Below are positions 1 to 13,430 of a stretch of DNA of 64,000 nt, in pieces. The notes under the pieces were generated by a model. The model was not told the DNA's origin and did no database searches. It was given only the letters and a program-made list of their open reading frames with translations. The DNA is from Cycas panzhihuaensis (Eukaryota; Cycadophyta): assembly GCA_023213395.1 (NCBI GenBank), contig CM041465.1:119171741-119235740 (forward strand), given 5' to 3'. The translations under genes and the position numbers were made by a program. Within the stretch, counting starts at the first letter, position 1. Every line of letters starts with the position of its first letter.

Positions 1-1641
1 TATGTAGTTATCATTTCATACAACTCCTATAGTGTTTCCTACCTTCATATTGCCTACTACAAGTTGGTCAAAATCTAGATATCAAAAGTCAAAGTAACAA
101 TGTTGGTTAAGGGAGTAATGGTTGTTCTCTAATTTCTAATCTATTCTTTAATGGTATTCTCTTACATCTCTTTATAATTATAGACATTATAGCTCAAAGC
201 ATTTTGTATATACCATGATGGAGATGCAAGCTTAGATGGATATAACTCTAAATCTTTTCCTCTAGATTTGATCTCTTTTGGAATGTATTGAATAGTTAAG
301 GAGGACATTCATAAGCATCAAGTTGATTTAAAGTTACTAGAGGCTCTTGCATTCATCGAGAGTTTAGACACAAAACAAGCTCTTAAATTTTATGTACTAT
401 TTTTTTACAATACTTTGTTTTTACACAATGGGAAGAAAATGTATTGAATTGATCATATTAAAGGCTATAAAGACAACTCAATGTCAAGATACTTGGGAGA
501 GTCAAAGGAGAAATTCTTTGTATATTTTTTATTTTATCAACTTGCTGGGGTTAATAGAAGTAAGGGGGTAATGTAACTCACTTTTTGGCCCTTGCTTAAA
601 AGTGTTCAAGTTACTAATAAGCTTGACCTTGATGGCTCATATATACATCACTCCTATATTAGGTAGATTTAACTAAGAAAGCTAGCATTTAAAGTTATGG
701 TATTTTTCAAACAATTTGAAGTCAAAGTTTATTATAGATGATCCTCTTGTAGAAATTGAGTTTCCAAGATTTTATATGTATAATATGGGCAAATTGCTCT
801 TAGAAAGAAAGTAGTAACATCATGTATTAACAAAATAGGAAAAATAAAATAATAAGAATAAGTAAAGGAATGACTTAATTTACAAAGAAAATAAGATTAT
901 AAAATGAAATATAAAAAAAATAGATTATAGTATAAAGGATGTCCAATTTTTATTAGGTTATTTTCCTCGATTTCACTATGTTTCTTATTAATGAGGATGC
1001 GAGAACAACTTAGAGTAATCTTCACCATGATCTTTATCATACTTTCAACTTTAAGGTTTCAAATGGATATTATGCCATTGAAAGATATTAAGAGACTATT
1101 TTTCAAGGGTAAATTTATGCCATATAGTTATACCTTAAGTATTGGTCATCATGGCTTTGTAATAGCCACATAAAGTATAGTAACTAATTAAGGAGGCCAT
1201 TGAATATTATGGTTATTGATATACCTAGTTTCAATGAAGTCTCCCAATTATTAGAGGATAGAACATAGATTCTCGTGGGGGTGGAAATGGCATTTTTATA
1301 TAATTATAAAGGAAATTATTGATGATTAATTACATAACATAAAAAGGGGTTTTACAAAATCATTTGAGTGAGGCTATAAAGAAGGAGAGCATAAATATAT
1401 AAAGGTGGGAATTTTAGTAATAGTTTTTCCTTAGGTGGTCATTATAGGCTTCATGTTATGTCTCTTTTATCTTTTCTCTTATATTTCTCAAATTATATAT
1501 GATCTAGATGAGAACTTTTATATTTTAGAAACTACTAAATCTTTAGTAAGCACATCTATTATCAAAGATATTATAAGTTTTATATATTAGTTTATACTAG
1601 GAAGTCATCATATAGTATATTTGTGCTCCACTACCTCTTTG
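1..1641 (+). repeat. Left part of level-1 LTR, copy A
   Basis: This AT-rich stretch matches 29450-31088 almost base for base and is related to 20826-22000, the other LTR of the level-1 element. The short reading frame at 991-1173 is not a credible gene: in the second copy its N-terminus changes through a small indel. The segment ends at the TAATT target site where the level-2 copia is inserted. The window starts at or close to the beginning of this LTR, so its true left end and any polypurine tract are not visible here. Confidence 0.7.
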
Positions 1642-1646
1642 TAATT
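1642..1646. repeat. Target site TAATT of level-2 copia, copy A
   Basis: The five bases directly before the copia LTR are TAATT, as at 31089-31093. The matching right-hand duplication is at 62167-62171; copy A has no right-hand side of its own. Confidence 0.75.
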
Positions 1647-2009
1647 TATTAAAGAGGGAGATTAAAATAAATATTATGATGCACAATCAAGCAACCTGAG
1701 TAGACAACATATGGATAAGTGGAAAACCCCTTGGGGGAAGAAAAACCACCTCACAAATAGTAAAATAATATTATTAAAGTGCATAATACATCAAATTTCT
1801 AGGATCGTCATTCCCTCCATCTCTCTTTCCACCTCTCTTGTTTCTAATAAGAGTAGCAATACAAGAACATTGAAATGGATAATGGCCCATTCAATGGATT
1901 TTTAATAAATATCTGTAATAATAATAATAATAATAAACTATATGAACTATCTCTTTATTATAAGATAACATTATAACTTTTTATTAATATGATAATATTA
2001 ATTCTAACA
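1647..2009 (-). repeat. 3' LTR of level-2 copia, copy A
   Basis: The sequence matches 31094-31454 and is the partner of the LTR at 61798-62166. It starts TATT where the partner has TGTT and ends CTAACA on the + strand. The element reads on the - strand, so this is its 3' LTR. An (aat)n run lies near 1917-1935 and differs slightly in length from copy B. Confidence 0.8.
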
Positions 2010-2656
2010 TCCTTCTTTAATATTATCTTTAATACAAAGAGAAGGAGAAGAATGATGAAGGCTTCAGTATATCAATCCCTCTTTGATAAAGACTTTAGCA
2101 ACCTTTAGTAACTCACATAGTTTGACAAACTTATATTCAGTTAAAGAATTTATTAGTATATTTATAACTTGTAAGTCTATAGGATAATAAGAAAGATTAA
2201 TAGTAATGTTATTAATAAGATTTCGAATAAAATATTGATGTAATTTGATATGTTTCATTGAAGAATGAGCCACAAGGTTAGTTGCAATTATAATAGCTCC
2301 TTAATTATCTACTTTTATTTAAATAGAAGATGCAAAAAATAAACCAAGTCTATTTAATAGTGATTTTATCCATAAAGATTCATTACTAGATTCTATTAAT
2401 GCATGATATTTCACTTCAGTTATGGATAAAGTAATAGATATCATCTTTCTAATCATCCAAGTGATAAGCAAAAAATCAAAAAGGAAAATATACTTAGTTG
2501 ATGATTTTCATTCGTTAGAGTAACATGCCCAATTGAAATCAATATAATCTATTAACTTAATATTAGAGTTAGAATATTTATAAGTTAGGCCATAATAAAT
2601 AATACCTTAAAGATATCATAAAATATATTTGATTGCTTTCTAATATGATTCATATG
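2010..2656 (-). pseudogene. Level-2 copia RNase H remnant, copy A
   Basis: Translated on the - strand this is the C-terminal part of a Ty1-copia RNase H. The open piece 2064-2273 contains HSSMKHIKLHQYFIRN, the usual end of that domain (H-x-R/M-x-KHI...H). Upstream, SSNESLWIKSLLNRLGL and a degenerate DN-x-GAI motif can be read between stops. The purine tract AAAGAAGGA (- strand) lies directly before the LTR. The piece is cut at the level-3 insertion (2657-2661) and its RT half is missing from this copy. Confidence 0.75.
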
Positions 2657-2661
2657 ATCGT
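2657..2661. repeat. Target site ATCGT of level-3 copia, copy A
   Basis: ATCGT directly precedes the level-3 LTR, as at 32100-32104 in copy B, whose right-hand duplicate is 56114-56118. Confidence 0.75.
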
Positions 2662-2973
2662 TGAAGCAAGGATGGATCTAGGACATAAATCACTCATATG
2701 TACACAATGGCAATGGAGAATGAAAAAGAAGATGAAACAAGATATGAGAGCAAGCTTGGAGGTGAGAATGAATAATGACTCCCTCCTTGAGATTTCACCT
2801 TTTATCATTGAGGGTGAGCATTAGGGTTAGGATTTTCCCACCTAATTACATGAACTTGAAATTACATCTAAATGCACATTAAGTACATTTCATTAAAAGA
2901 TTAATGCTAATAACATATCCTAAGGTCACATAATTAATCTACATAAATGACCTTGATACATTAACCTCTTTCA
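2662..2973 (-). repeat. 3' LTR of level-3 copia, copy A
   Basis: This 312-bp LTR has TGAA...TTCA ends and matches 32105-32413 and 55802-56113. The run of C immediately to its right (2975-2981) is the polypurine tract of the - strand element. The frame 2633-2824 crosses the LTR edge and is not a gene. Confidence 0.85.
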
Positions 2974-5900
2974 ATCCCCCCCTTAATGGTGGAAGGTCAT
3001 TTTTAAAAAATCTATTTTATGAGGTCTTCATTTGAGCCTCATTATTATATTGAAATTCTAAATGACACTTTTGTGAAAAAACCCTCATGGGGAATAAAAA
3101 CCCATGAACTTTCTAAGATCTATAGCCCCTTTTATAAATCAAAATGGCTAAGGTGGCTCTTTGATGTAGCACGATAGCCAAGTAGCTTAAATGTCTTAAT
3201 ACGCTAAGTCTCCATATCTGATTTGGTCATCCCCTATGCTCTTTTAGGTTTTCACGTATTACGATTTTCTAAAACAAGTACAACCTTTATCGTTAAAATT
3301 GCTCACATGGGATTTTTACAAAGAGGATAGAAAAGACTTACTCTTATTCTTTCCCACCTGAGGGGTTTTCACAAAGAGAATAGAGTATGATGATCCTATT
3401 GCCATCTTCTTAAATCAGTCAGAGATGGAGGCCCTAAGGTGAAATTTGCCTTTAAAATTATTCAAACTTCACCCTTTGGGCGGTTTGGTGAAGATATCAA
3501 CCACTTGATCTGTTGTGGGGCAGTAATCTAATTGAATTATACCGTCATGAATAAGTTCCCTAATCACATGGATTTTCATACTTATGTGTTTGATACGATT
3601 ATGAAATACGAGTTTTTCACTATGCAATTAACGATTGATTATCCACATGAAGACTCGTAGGACTTGTTTAGGTGATATTCAATGTTTCCAATAATTTTAT
3701 TAGCCATATCACCTCTTTACTGGTCTTAGAAATAGTAATATATTTAGCTTCAGCAATTGAATCTGCAACTATCTTCTACTGTTTGGATCTCCATGATATT
3801 GGTGTTGTTCCAAGAAAGGTTACATACCCAGACATAAATCTTTTAGTATCTTTATCTCCTACAAAACACGAGTCTATATATGCAAAAATCTTGAAGTCGA
3901 ATTAGGTTCATATAACAAACCATATTTGTTGGTCATCTTAAGGTATCTCAACACTTGCACTTCTACACGATGATTACGCTTAGGATTTGTCATATAACAA
4001 GCGAGAATACTAACAGTGTATAATATCGGCCTTATATTGGTAGTGTAGATGAGACTACCTACAAGTTTCCTGTAGAGCATTGCATCTACCTCCCTAGTGT
4101 CACCTTCAGCTAAGAGTTTGGTATTAGGGTCCATAGGTAACATCACTGGTCAAGTACCTTCTAATTGAAACTTGGTTAGAAAATTGTTAATGTATTTTCC
4201 TTAGAAGAGGAAAATTTTTCCATTCTTTTATGTTATTTAAATTCCCAAGTAATATTTCATCAAATCAAGGTCAAATAATTGAGCGTTTTGCCAAGGTCCT
4301 TTTTAATTAGCTTATTGCGTTCACTGTACCCATTACTAGCATGTCATCTACAAAGATTATGAAATAAGTGACTTTATCCTTATGGTGCTTGATGAATAAT
4401 GTTGTATCAATATCTTAATAGTCATAAACCTCGTATCCAAGTTGCCTCATCCTTTTAGACAACTTGACAAACCAAGCACAAGGGCTTATTTAAGGCCATA
4501 CAAGGACTTTACGAGCCTACAAACCTTATGCTCTTGACCTTGATCTCATATCATACGGCTCACCATATAAATTTCTTCTTTAAGATCTCCATTGAAATGT
4601 GGTCTTAATATTGAGTTGGTGGATTTTCTAACCACATGTTAAGTAGCGAAGGCCACAAGAGTTCTAATTGTAGGCCACTTGGTTGTAGGTGCAAAGACTT
4701 CAGTATAGTCAATGCCTTCCCTTTGTGTAAATCCTTTAGCTACCAACCTCGCCTTGTGTTTTTCAAGGGTGTCGTCTGATCTATATTTGTTTTTGAACAC
4801 CCATTTATTTTGAACTATCTTTCTACTAAGTGGTAGATCAACGAGCTCCCATGTATGTCTTGTTCTTGATAAAGAGATTAGTACTCTTCATTCATAGCAT
4901 TTCTCTAAGCCATATGCTTTACAGCTTCATAGTATGCTAAGGGCTCTTCATTAAGAGTAAGGGGCAATTCTACGGTTCAAGCTCGGTATATAATGATTCC
5001 TGACCTTGCTCTATGGGAACTTGAGTGCCAATTTTGCCCACCTCATCTAGTCGTATGTCCTTATTGAGCTAGCGGGCTTCTTGAGATTCTCGAGTTGGGA
5101 ATGATATCCTCATTTTCCTAACTTCTTGATTCTCATCATATTCGTTAAAATGATTATTTTGTGAGGAGGATGTTGATATGCATGAGGAAGATGGTCCTTC
5201 TACCATTGTTTTACCTTTGTCAACTGAAGGTGGAAAGGATGGTTCTTCTATAATGGCTTTGCCTTTGTCAACTCTATTATCTTCAAAAGATGGTGCTGGA
5301 TGTGCACTTATTAGTTTAGAGTCCTGACTTATATCCTCCAAGGCTCTATTATTAGCCTCCAACATTTGGAGTAATTTATGTCTGCCCCCCCCCCCAAATT
5401 TTGGAATCTGAACATCATACTTGATAATATTATTGTAGTGGCATGAGGGTACTATAGAGTCTAATTTAAGTAACTGATCCTCTGTCTCATAAAATGACAT
5501 CTCTAGTGATGATTTTTGTTGTGAAGGTATGAAGACCTTATATCCTTTCTTATCTAGGTATCCAACAAATATGCCTTTAAGTGCCACAGAGGTGGAGTTT
5601 ATTTCAATCTACATTCAGAATAACATTTAGAGCTAAAAAATTTAAAGTTGTGAACAATGGGAACTTGTCCTGACCACTTTTCATTAGGTGATTGTGTTTC
5701 CTTTAATGGGATACTTGACATTGATATAATAAATAACTATCTAGATTACCTCATCCCATAAATAGGCACGTACATTTTTATATATTAACATAGCATGAGC
5801 CATGTTCATGATTGTCCTGTTCATTTGCTTGGTAACTCCATTTTGTTGTGGGGTACCTGCTACTATTGTTTGATGCTTAATGCCATTGTCTCGAAGGTAG

Positions 5901-6349
5901 CTTTCAAACTCATGTGAGGTATATTCGCCACCATTATCAGTTCGAAGACATTTGAGTTGATAACCTAACTCTTTTTTAGTGAGGGCTTTGAATTCCTTAA
6001 TGTATGGAATGCTTCATCTTTCTTGTGTAAAAAAACTACCGATACTTTTCTAGTGAAATCATCAATGAAAGAGATGTAATATAGTTTTCCCTTTAGTGAA
6101 GGAATGGTCATTGGCTGCCAAATCAGTGTGCCAATTATAATGGATGGCTCGATTTCCACTAACTGTTAGGAAAGGGTTGTCGATAAGATTTGGCAATAAT
6201 ACAAGCTTCACATTTAAAGAGCTTAGAGGAAAACTTTGGAAGGTTTGGAAAAGTATTAGAAAGATCTCTAAGTCTATCAATATGAACATGGCCCATACGA
6301 GCATTCAAAGAGCTTCTGGTGATAACATTGGATGGGTCAAGATGGAATT
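2974..6349 (-). pseudogene. Level-3 copia pol (IN-RT-RH), copy A
   Basis: On the - strand, 5' to 3' (right to left), this holds the end of GAG-pre-integrase (ALWNARMGH-type motif near 6310), the integrase core (about 6160-5440, with SFIDDFTRKVSVVFLHKKDE at 6100-6030), a low-complexity linker (5069-5430, with two KGK...EPS repeats), RT (about 4890-4150) and RNase H (about 4150-3440). Many stops and frameshifts interrupt it. Differences from copy B cluster at CTG and CAG (for example 3866, 3890, 3965). The level-4 gypsy is inserted at 6350. Confidence 0.75.
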
Positions 6350-8873
6350 TGTTTCCCAGCTTCCGGGAATGGATACGGAATCAAGCTCGGTAAGTGCGGA
6401 GTATGTCTCTCGCATTATCGCCGCTTTCTTTTCTTTGGATGTTTGCTTGCATATACGCATGTGTATGACTTTATAAGCGGCCTCGTGATCGTCCACACCT
6501 ATTTTAGCTATATGGCGACTATAAGCGAGGCACACTCCCAGTGTGGCACCACAGTGGCCGTATTACTTCCCGCATCTGCCCTCCTCGCTCCAGGATCCAT
6601 TGGGTTTGCACCACCTCTGCCTGTGTGATGACTCATCATCGTTTGGTCAACTTGCCCACCCATCGAGCCTATTTTTGCTCCTTTGGACCCATTTTGTTGG
6701 CTGGATTGCTCCCGGGTAGGTGTTTTAGCGTTATGTTAGCCTTTCTAGTCATACACTTAACTGGGTGGTTGGTGGGCCCCACTCCGACCCTCTAGCGTCT
6801 GCGGATTTTTCGATGCGGAATATTCAGCGATCTGTGAATATTCGATGGTCTGAATATCTCGAGTTATTTTAAAAATCATCGTGGCGATTTTGCATTTATT
6901 GCAAAGCGCCACGTGTTTCAACTTTATTTCTCTTCCAGCTGCGCCCTAATCGCACACTTTAGGGTTTTGCTTGAGTACTTAAGCCCTTTTTGGCTCATTT
7001 TAAAGGATCTTTTGCTCACTTTTGGAATTGCTCTCAAGGAAACACTCTCCTGCTCTGCTTCTCTCTGCTGTTTGCTACATCAGTTGGACCTGCACCCTTC
7101 ATACAGCGCCCGTCTCTCCTTTGGCGTGGCTGAGACATTCTCCCAGCCCCTCAAACGCCTTGGAGAGGGCTCCTTTGAAGTGGTTTCAGTAGGTCTTCAC
7201 CAGGCGATCCATAAGCACCCCAAGTGCGGTGTTTAGTCACACCTCCAGCGGGGCCTCAACCACTGCTGCTTGAATCTGGGTGATTTATCGGTCCCTCTCA
7301 TACCCTTTGGGTGAGGCAAATCCCTTGCCTCTTCTCTTGAGTATTCCTTGTTTTATGCTTGTTTTCTTGTGATATTCATGCTTGACTCGTTTGCTCTTAC
7401 TTGTTGCTTGAGAGTTGTTTGCCCTCCCTTTTGGGGTATTATCTCTCCCTGTGCTTCTTACTGCGTTTCTTTGTCAAGGCGTGGTGTGGAGGGTTGCATA
7501 GGTTTTGGAGAGGAGGCGGGTGGATTGTGCCACCTTCCACGCTCCTTAGCGGCTCTTAGCCCCACAACCTTCCTCTCGCCCCGTGCTGCCTTTGGCTTGC
7601 AAACAAGGGTTTGACGGCCCCCTTTGGTTGCCCAAACCAGTCACATCTGAGTTGCGTGACGATTTGGGCTCTTTTCTTTCGAGTTTAGGCATCACTCATA
7701 AGTCCCAACCACTGGTTTCTTGCTTCACCTTTCTTCCCCGGGTCACCCGGTTTGCTCCTCATAGCATCCCGGTTCGCCGTGGGTACCCTTGGGCCTTTCT
7801 TTGCCCCTTTTGCTGCTATTTTCCAGCCCTTGCTCTTGACTTTCCCCTCGCTGCCTCGTGGCTCTTGGGGGGAGGTTTGGGCATCATTTGCGGGAGGTAG
7901 GCCACTCCGAGGCTTACCCAACCATTTACTTTCACTTTGGTCACTTTCTTTTGATACTTTCATTGTTGGATTAGCACTAACGCATGTATATTTAAATTCT
8001 CGTTTATGTTATTTAGGCATATATTGTTAGAGTTTTTGTGTTGCATGTTAGTGCTCTTCCTTCGGGAAGAGAAAGAGACCGCTATTGCTTGCAGGTACTT
8101 GGGAAGCGTGGAGTGCGTCACCCGTGGGCCTAGCTATCGGTAAGCACCTTCATATGCGTTATGTTTTCGCGCTATTTCATTTCTTAGTTGGTGCTTCCTT
8201 TCTTTCTTAGTATTGCATTTGACTTTTCTGGGGAAGGTAAGGAAGCCCCCTCTTCGTCCGCTGCCTATCTCGCATCCAGTACGTTGTGCGGAGTGGTTGG
8301 GTGCCCCTCGAGAAGGTTACTTCGTCTCGCACGCCTTCGCTCCAGGTGCCTTCGTTCCCCTCACGCCCTTTTTTCCTTTTATTTCTTTCGTAGTAATTAG
8401 TACATTGAAGGATTAAAGGGAAAAATTGGTTTGATACTTGTTTGCAATTCTTTTGTCTTGTTTCATGCATCTTTATCATTCGTAGGAAAGATTGTAGGAG
8501 TCCTTCTCCCTACCTTTCCTCTTCTCCTCGGCCGCTTGGTGCCTTGCTTCCAACATCACTCGTGTGCAGGTTGGGTTGTGTAGGATTGCCCTTGGCTGTC
8601 CCCATTAGGCCTTCTCTTCCCTTCGGCCACCCAAGGGTGGAGGGTCCCTATTCCCAAGTCAACCCGGGTTTGCCCTCGCACCTTCACCCCTTATTTGAGG
8701 TGGTGAAGGGTCACCCGATAGTAGCCATACTCCATTGCGGATCCAGAACTCGTGCTCACGGTGCAGGCGCTCTGCGTGGTAGTTACCCATCTTTTGGGTC
8801 CCACCTTCATCATTCCACCACTCACTCTCCCTTACACCCTGCTCAGTTAGGTAGTTATCCGTAGCAGTGTCCC
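6350..8873 (+). repeat. 5' LTR of gypsy, copy A
   Basis: It begins TGTTTCCCAGC and ends near GTAGCAGTGTCC, where copy B ends GTGCGTCCA. It matches 35827-38377 and 49657-52179. The overlapping short frames on both strands are not conserved through the three LTR copies and are taken as chance. Confidence 0.85.
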
Positions 8874-10975
8874 TTGGCGACCATCTTGGGACTACCCGTG
8901 GGGAGCTAGTTTCGCTCTCTTGGTTGGTTTTGCTACTCTTGTGTGATCCTTTTCATACTTGTTTCGATCTCTCGTTGGGTAACCCCCAGCGTGTGTTTTC
9001 GCTTTTCTCTTTTCTAACATTGTCGGTTGACCTTGCATGTGGCGTTTCTCTCGTTGTTTCACGGTCTACCTCCTTTGTTAGAGGACCCCGAGTATCGCCT
9101 TCTTGCCTCGCCGGATTACGATCATTATGGAGGATACTCTTGGTTGGACCTACCACACTTGACCATGAAACCCATGCCTTTCCTCCTGTTATTCACAGGT
9201 CCACCCAAGAGGGTGGCGACCCCTTTATTATCAGCGACCAATCCCTTTCTTCGATGCTCATCCTTCTGCCGGTAGAGGACTGGTTCCTATTGAGGTTGCC
9301 ACGTGGTTGGCAATTCTTATGAGGAAGCGTTAGAGATCTACCTTGTTTGAGGTTACGATCACCTCTTACGGTGTGTTGGGACTCCTCACATCGGCGTAGT
9401 TGAAGCTTTCAGCGAGTGTTGCTTGACACGCTTGCAACCGCGTCTGGGTGGTTTGAGGATGTTCTTAGGTGGAGGGGCCTCTCCCTCTTAGCTCCCCCCA
9501 CCTCATGCCTCATCCTCATCCACCCTTCCTATGACCACAAATCGCCGTGCCTACACGTCGTCCCACTCATTCCTGCGGTGGGGGCGTGCGTGGCACCTTC
9601 AAATCCCTCATCAAGGTCCTAATGCCTTAGGATCTTCTCGTAGTGTGTCTTTCCTCAATTGAGGGTTAGCATACCGTTCTAATCAAACCAATGTGTCATC
9701 CCTAATGTGGCGCATACCATCCCTAGTAGGCCTATTGGCCCTATTAGCTTTCAACCACTAGTCATGTGGGATAAAGCTCCACACATCTTCCGACCCGGCA
9801 TGTTGGTGCTTCCTTCTCGTTCCCCGGATATACCTCTCAACCTTGGGGGTAGGGTAGAGAAGTCATCTTCCATTGTAAATTGGATCACTTCACCCATATG
9901 GGATTGCTCCACCTACGGGTGGCCCATATGAGCAAAACGATTCTACATCTGTCTTGCCCTTCTTCCAACATAATCCCATTGTGCCTTGCAAGGAAGCGGA
10001 GCTCCTTCAAGGCACCTACCCCCACGCCTCTTTTCGGCGCTTCCTCGAGGAGGATGGGCGTTCCACCCCACGCTCCTTGTCGTTACCTGCCGACATTCGT
10101 TGATCCTATGGTTCGAGCAAGGCGCGCGTTCATGGACTAAGTCAACCCCTCTTTCGGTTGGCGTTGCGAACCAACACGCCTCATCCCCTGAAGTTCAATT
10201 CGATGGAACTTCGTCATGCTGATGGAGCATGTCCGTAGTTTTCTATGGCATGCATCGATTCTTGGCTTACGACCATATTTTGATGAAACTATTCGAGATC
10301 CTTGCGGTGATGCCCTCAAATGGTTCTAGTCTCCTGCCCATTCCATCCATTCATTCCGGCCAATTGGTGGATGAGTTCATCAACTATTTTGATGTAGCTC
10401 GTCCATTCGAGGCGGAATGAAGTCTCTTCTCTCGCTCAAACAAGGTCACGATGAGATGAATCGTGACTTTGTGCGACGATTCCACGACTTGCTTCACTCC
10501 ACTAAGGCAACATTGCGGGGCTGGCGAGACACTGTCGTCGTCGCTTCATCCAGAAGTCCACGTGGAAGTCCTCGAGATGGGTGCGACCACATGCGATTCG
10601 CGATCGCCAAGTGCTTGGCCGGAGGCTATTGAGATCTAAGCGGGCCTCGAGAAACCTCTTAAGCCCTCACCTTGACGTGAGGCACCACCCTCTACTAAAG
10701 ATACTAAACCTTCCCGGTAAGCCGGTCTTCCTCTCATCCTCAGGGAGGACTTTAGACCCTCTCACATCGCCTATATGCTCATTCGGGCGTCGATGAAGGA
10801 GCTCAAGCTTCAAGATCCTTCATCTCCTACATCAAACAAGCAAGTCCAACAAACTACCCAAGTTCCTCTTCCGGGAATGGAGCCCGATCCTCTCAAGCGA
10901 GGGAGGTCGGCCCGCTTGAGAAGAAGTGGTGCTCCATTCATGGGGATTGCTTCCTGACGATTGGCGTTGTAGGGC
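8874..10975 (+). pseudogene. Gypsy leader and gag, copy A
   Basis: The leader starts with a TTGGCGACC stretch (candidate primer-binding site) and runs into a proline-rich gag N-terminus. The gag core is readable at 10229-10632 (DEFINYFDVARPFE, then SLLSLKQGHDEMNRDFVRRF). A variant zinc knuckle (CSIHGDC...) follows at about 10929-10971. Frameshifts, often where copy B has CTG or CAG, break the frame repeatedly. Compare 38378-40574 for a better reading. Confidence 0.65.
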
Positions 10976-11229
10976 CTAGCATCCAAAGGATGCCCTCGGC
11001 CTTGATTCTTCTCTAAGCAGGCCTCGAGGCCTAATTTGGATCAACGGTTCATAAGGATCCGTTCCCTAAGCAGGGGCGTGATCATACCCAAACTAAGAAC
11101 AACCATAGCAGGAAGATCACACGATCCCGAGTCCTTCCGCGATAAAGGGAAGAGCGCTCGAGTCTTCTTCCTCTTCTCGTTATCCTGGCCGTAGCGCCCG
11201 TCACCTTCACGACCCGGAGCGGGAAGAAG

Positions 11230-12830
11230 GTGATCGATTAACAAGCAACTCCCACTTTTGCCCTACGTGATCTCAAGCGCTAAGGAAGCGGTAGGGAGCT
11301 TTTGTCCTCCGCTCCTTGGGCCCTCTTGGGAGACCCTTCCTCAGGAGTCCCTCTCTTTCCCGAGGCTATTCTGCGCCGGGTCGTTACGACTTTCGAAGGG
11401 CACTTACCCAACCCTCTTGGGAAGGGTAAGCCTTTTTACGTCGTGGGCGAGCTCCATACGATTGCTGCGGGAATGTCCTTGATGGGCGTTCGAGGAATTG
11501 TCCCAAGCGGGGCCCTCCTCACGGAAGCTTTAGGATCGTGATGTACTGTCCACGCTTTGGGGTCGCCTAAGGTTGTGGACACTGCTATTTCCTTTGATCT
11601 AAGGATCTTCCCCTAGGTGAAAGGGAGCGTCGGTGGAACTTCCCATTCACCATCACCATCGATCGCTGATTGTACTCTTGAAGAACCGTTGTCGACAAGC
11701 GGTTCTTCGTCGATCTCATGCCCTTGCGTGTCATGCGAGAGCTTGGTATTTACGCTTGGAACCCATTCCTGGCGTGCCAGGGTATGGCAGTGGCGAGAAG
11801 ACCCCTTTGGGATGCATCGCGATTAATTACCCTTGAGGTAAGACCATTCTTCTTGACATTGTAGTCCTTGGCGTTGATGTGGATTACAACCTCCTTCTAG
11901 GTGGAGTCCATGGCTCGATCAAATGGGGCCGTGTGCTCGACCCTTTGGGGACAACAAATTAGCGTCCATGCGGGCGAATGAGTGATCCCATGAGCATCCT
12001 TTACTAAACAAACTCGCTCTACCGATTCGGCAAACCAAGGTTCATCCTCATACCTCGGCTTGCTCTGTTGGGATACCTAACGTCCAGAAGACCCCGTCTT
12101 CTCCTCCTAGTCTCACGCGGTTCACCCCTATTGGCGTTGGGAGTTCTGGTACCTTGCTTCATTCGGCGATGATGAGTCGCTCGGCGAAGGCGAGGTTGTC
12201 CTCACCGTCTCTTTCCTTCATGAGCAGTCGCACAGTTGCTTTGCCTAGATCCGTCTAGAACCTCCCTCGTGGTGAGGCTGGCCCTCGTGCGTGTCTGCGT
12301 CATCGCTCGTGTTGACCCACCTTCGACATTTCTCCTTTTCATTACCCGTAGGTAATGGTTTTGAGGTGCCTTTCGCTCCTTAGGGCACCTTTACCATTTT
12401 CCTTTAGATTTCCATGAGGAAGTTGAAACGGCAAGCCGGTCATCGCGGTCCCGTTGCTCTCACTCCTCGGTGCTTCTCCTACTCGATAAGGTCATCCATG
12501 GGGTGGATTATTTGAGGGGCGATGAAACCTCTTTCGAACATCTAGCGGGCCTTGCGCCTAACACCTTACGGTCACCAGGCTTGGTCACCCGGAAGATCCT
12601 CATGATCGGATCCCAGCTTGCGGTCCAGATCCGAGTCTCTGTTCCTCAGCCTCCGTTGATCTTGCCTCTCCACTTGAGGAGGGCAGCGCCATGTGCATGG
12701 GGCAACCCGGGCGTAGTCTTGGCCACGGGCAAGGTCATTAAGGTTGGGTTGGAATGTTCTCGATGAGGTAAGAATACTCCATACATTCCGAGGAGTTTGA
12801 GACATTTTCACGTGGGATTATGCTAACATG
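11230..12830 (+). pseudogene. Gypsy protease and spacer, copy A
   Basis: This aligns with 40850-42500. The aspartic-protease active site is near 11685-11705 and is garbled: copy B reads VDNGSS. The end of the protease region (LGVDVDYNLLL-like) is at 11865-11905. The rest is a poorly conserved spacer before RT. No frame stays open for more than about 100 codons. Confidence 0.6.
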
Positions 12831-12849
12831 AAGGGAATCGACCCCTCGA

Positions 12850-13430
12850 TTGTTACTCATAACCTCACCATCCTTCCTGGCGCCCGCCCTGTGCACCAGA
12901 AGCAGCGTCCCCTTCACGGCTCTGCGTCAAGATGGAGGTAGAGAAGCTTCTGGACGCTAGACTCATTACCTCTATTGACTACCCCAAGTGGGTCTCCAAC
13001 ATTGTTCCCGTTGCTAAAAAGAACGGGGTAATCTGTATATGTGTTGACTTTCGCGACATCAACAACGCTTGTCCTAAAGACAATTTCCCGTTACCCTTCC
13101 TAGATCAGATCATTAATCACAACTGCTCTTGGGATTCAGTGATGTCCCTAATAGACTGACTTCTCACTTCTGACCAATTTGATTTCTTAGAAGACCGCCA
13201 TAAGGCGGCCTTCACTACTCATTAGGTACCTTTGCTACCAGCGTGCCCTTTGGCCTTAAAAATGCAGTGCTACTTACGAAGAGCCATGCATTTCATCTTC
13301 CGACCTCATCAGCGACACGTTGGAGGTCTTTATGGATGATATGATGGGTCTTTCGTGAGAGCCCATCATCCTTGGGCTGCGTGCCATCTTACGGCGATGC
13401 TGCGGTATCCGTCGACCTTAATCTGCTTAA
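12850..13430 (+). pseudogene. Gypsy reverse transcriptase, copy A
   Basis: The open piece 12932-13159 encodes VEKLLDARLITSIDYPKWVS and VDFRDINNACPKDNFPLPF, typical RT fingers/palm motifs of the Tat/Athila group. The catalytic FMDDMMG motif is at 13332-13352. The frame breaks at 13159 where LMDSF in copy B becomes LID followed by a stop. Confidence 0.75.

Noticed and set aside
991-1173. 60-codon ORF, repeated at 30423-30617 as a host microgene
   Set aside because: It lies in an LTR, the two versions differ by a frameshift at the start, and the related 5' LTR does not keep it open.
6144-6476. 110-codon + strand ORF
   Set aside because: It runs antisense through copia integrase and across the gypsy LTR border, so it is a shadow.
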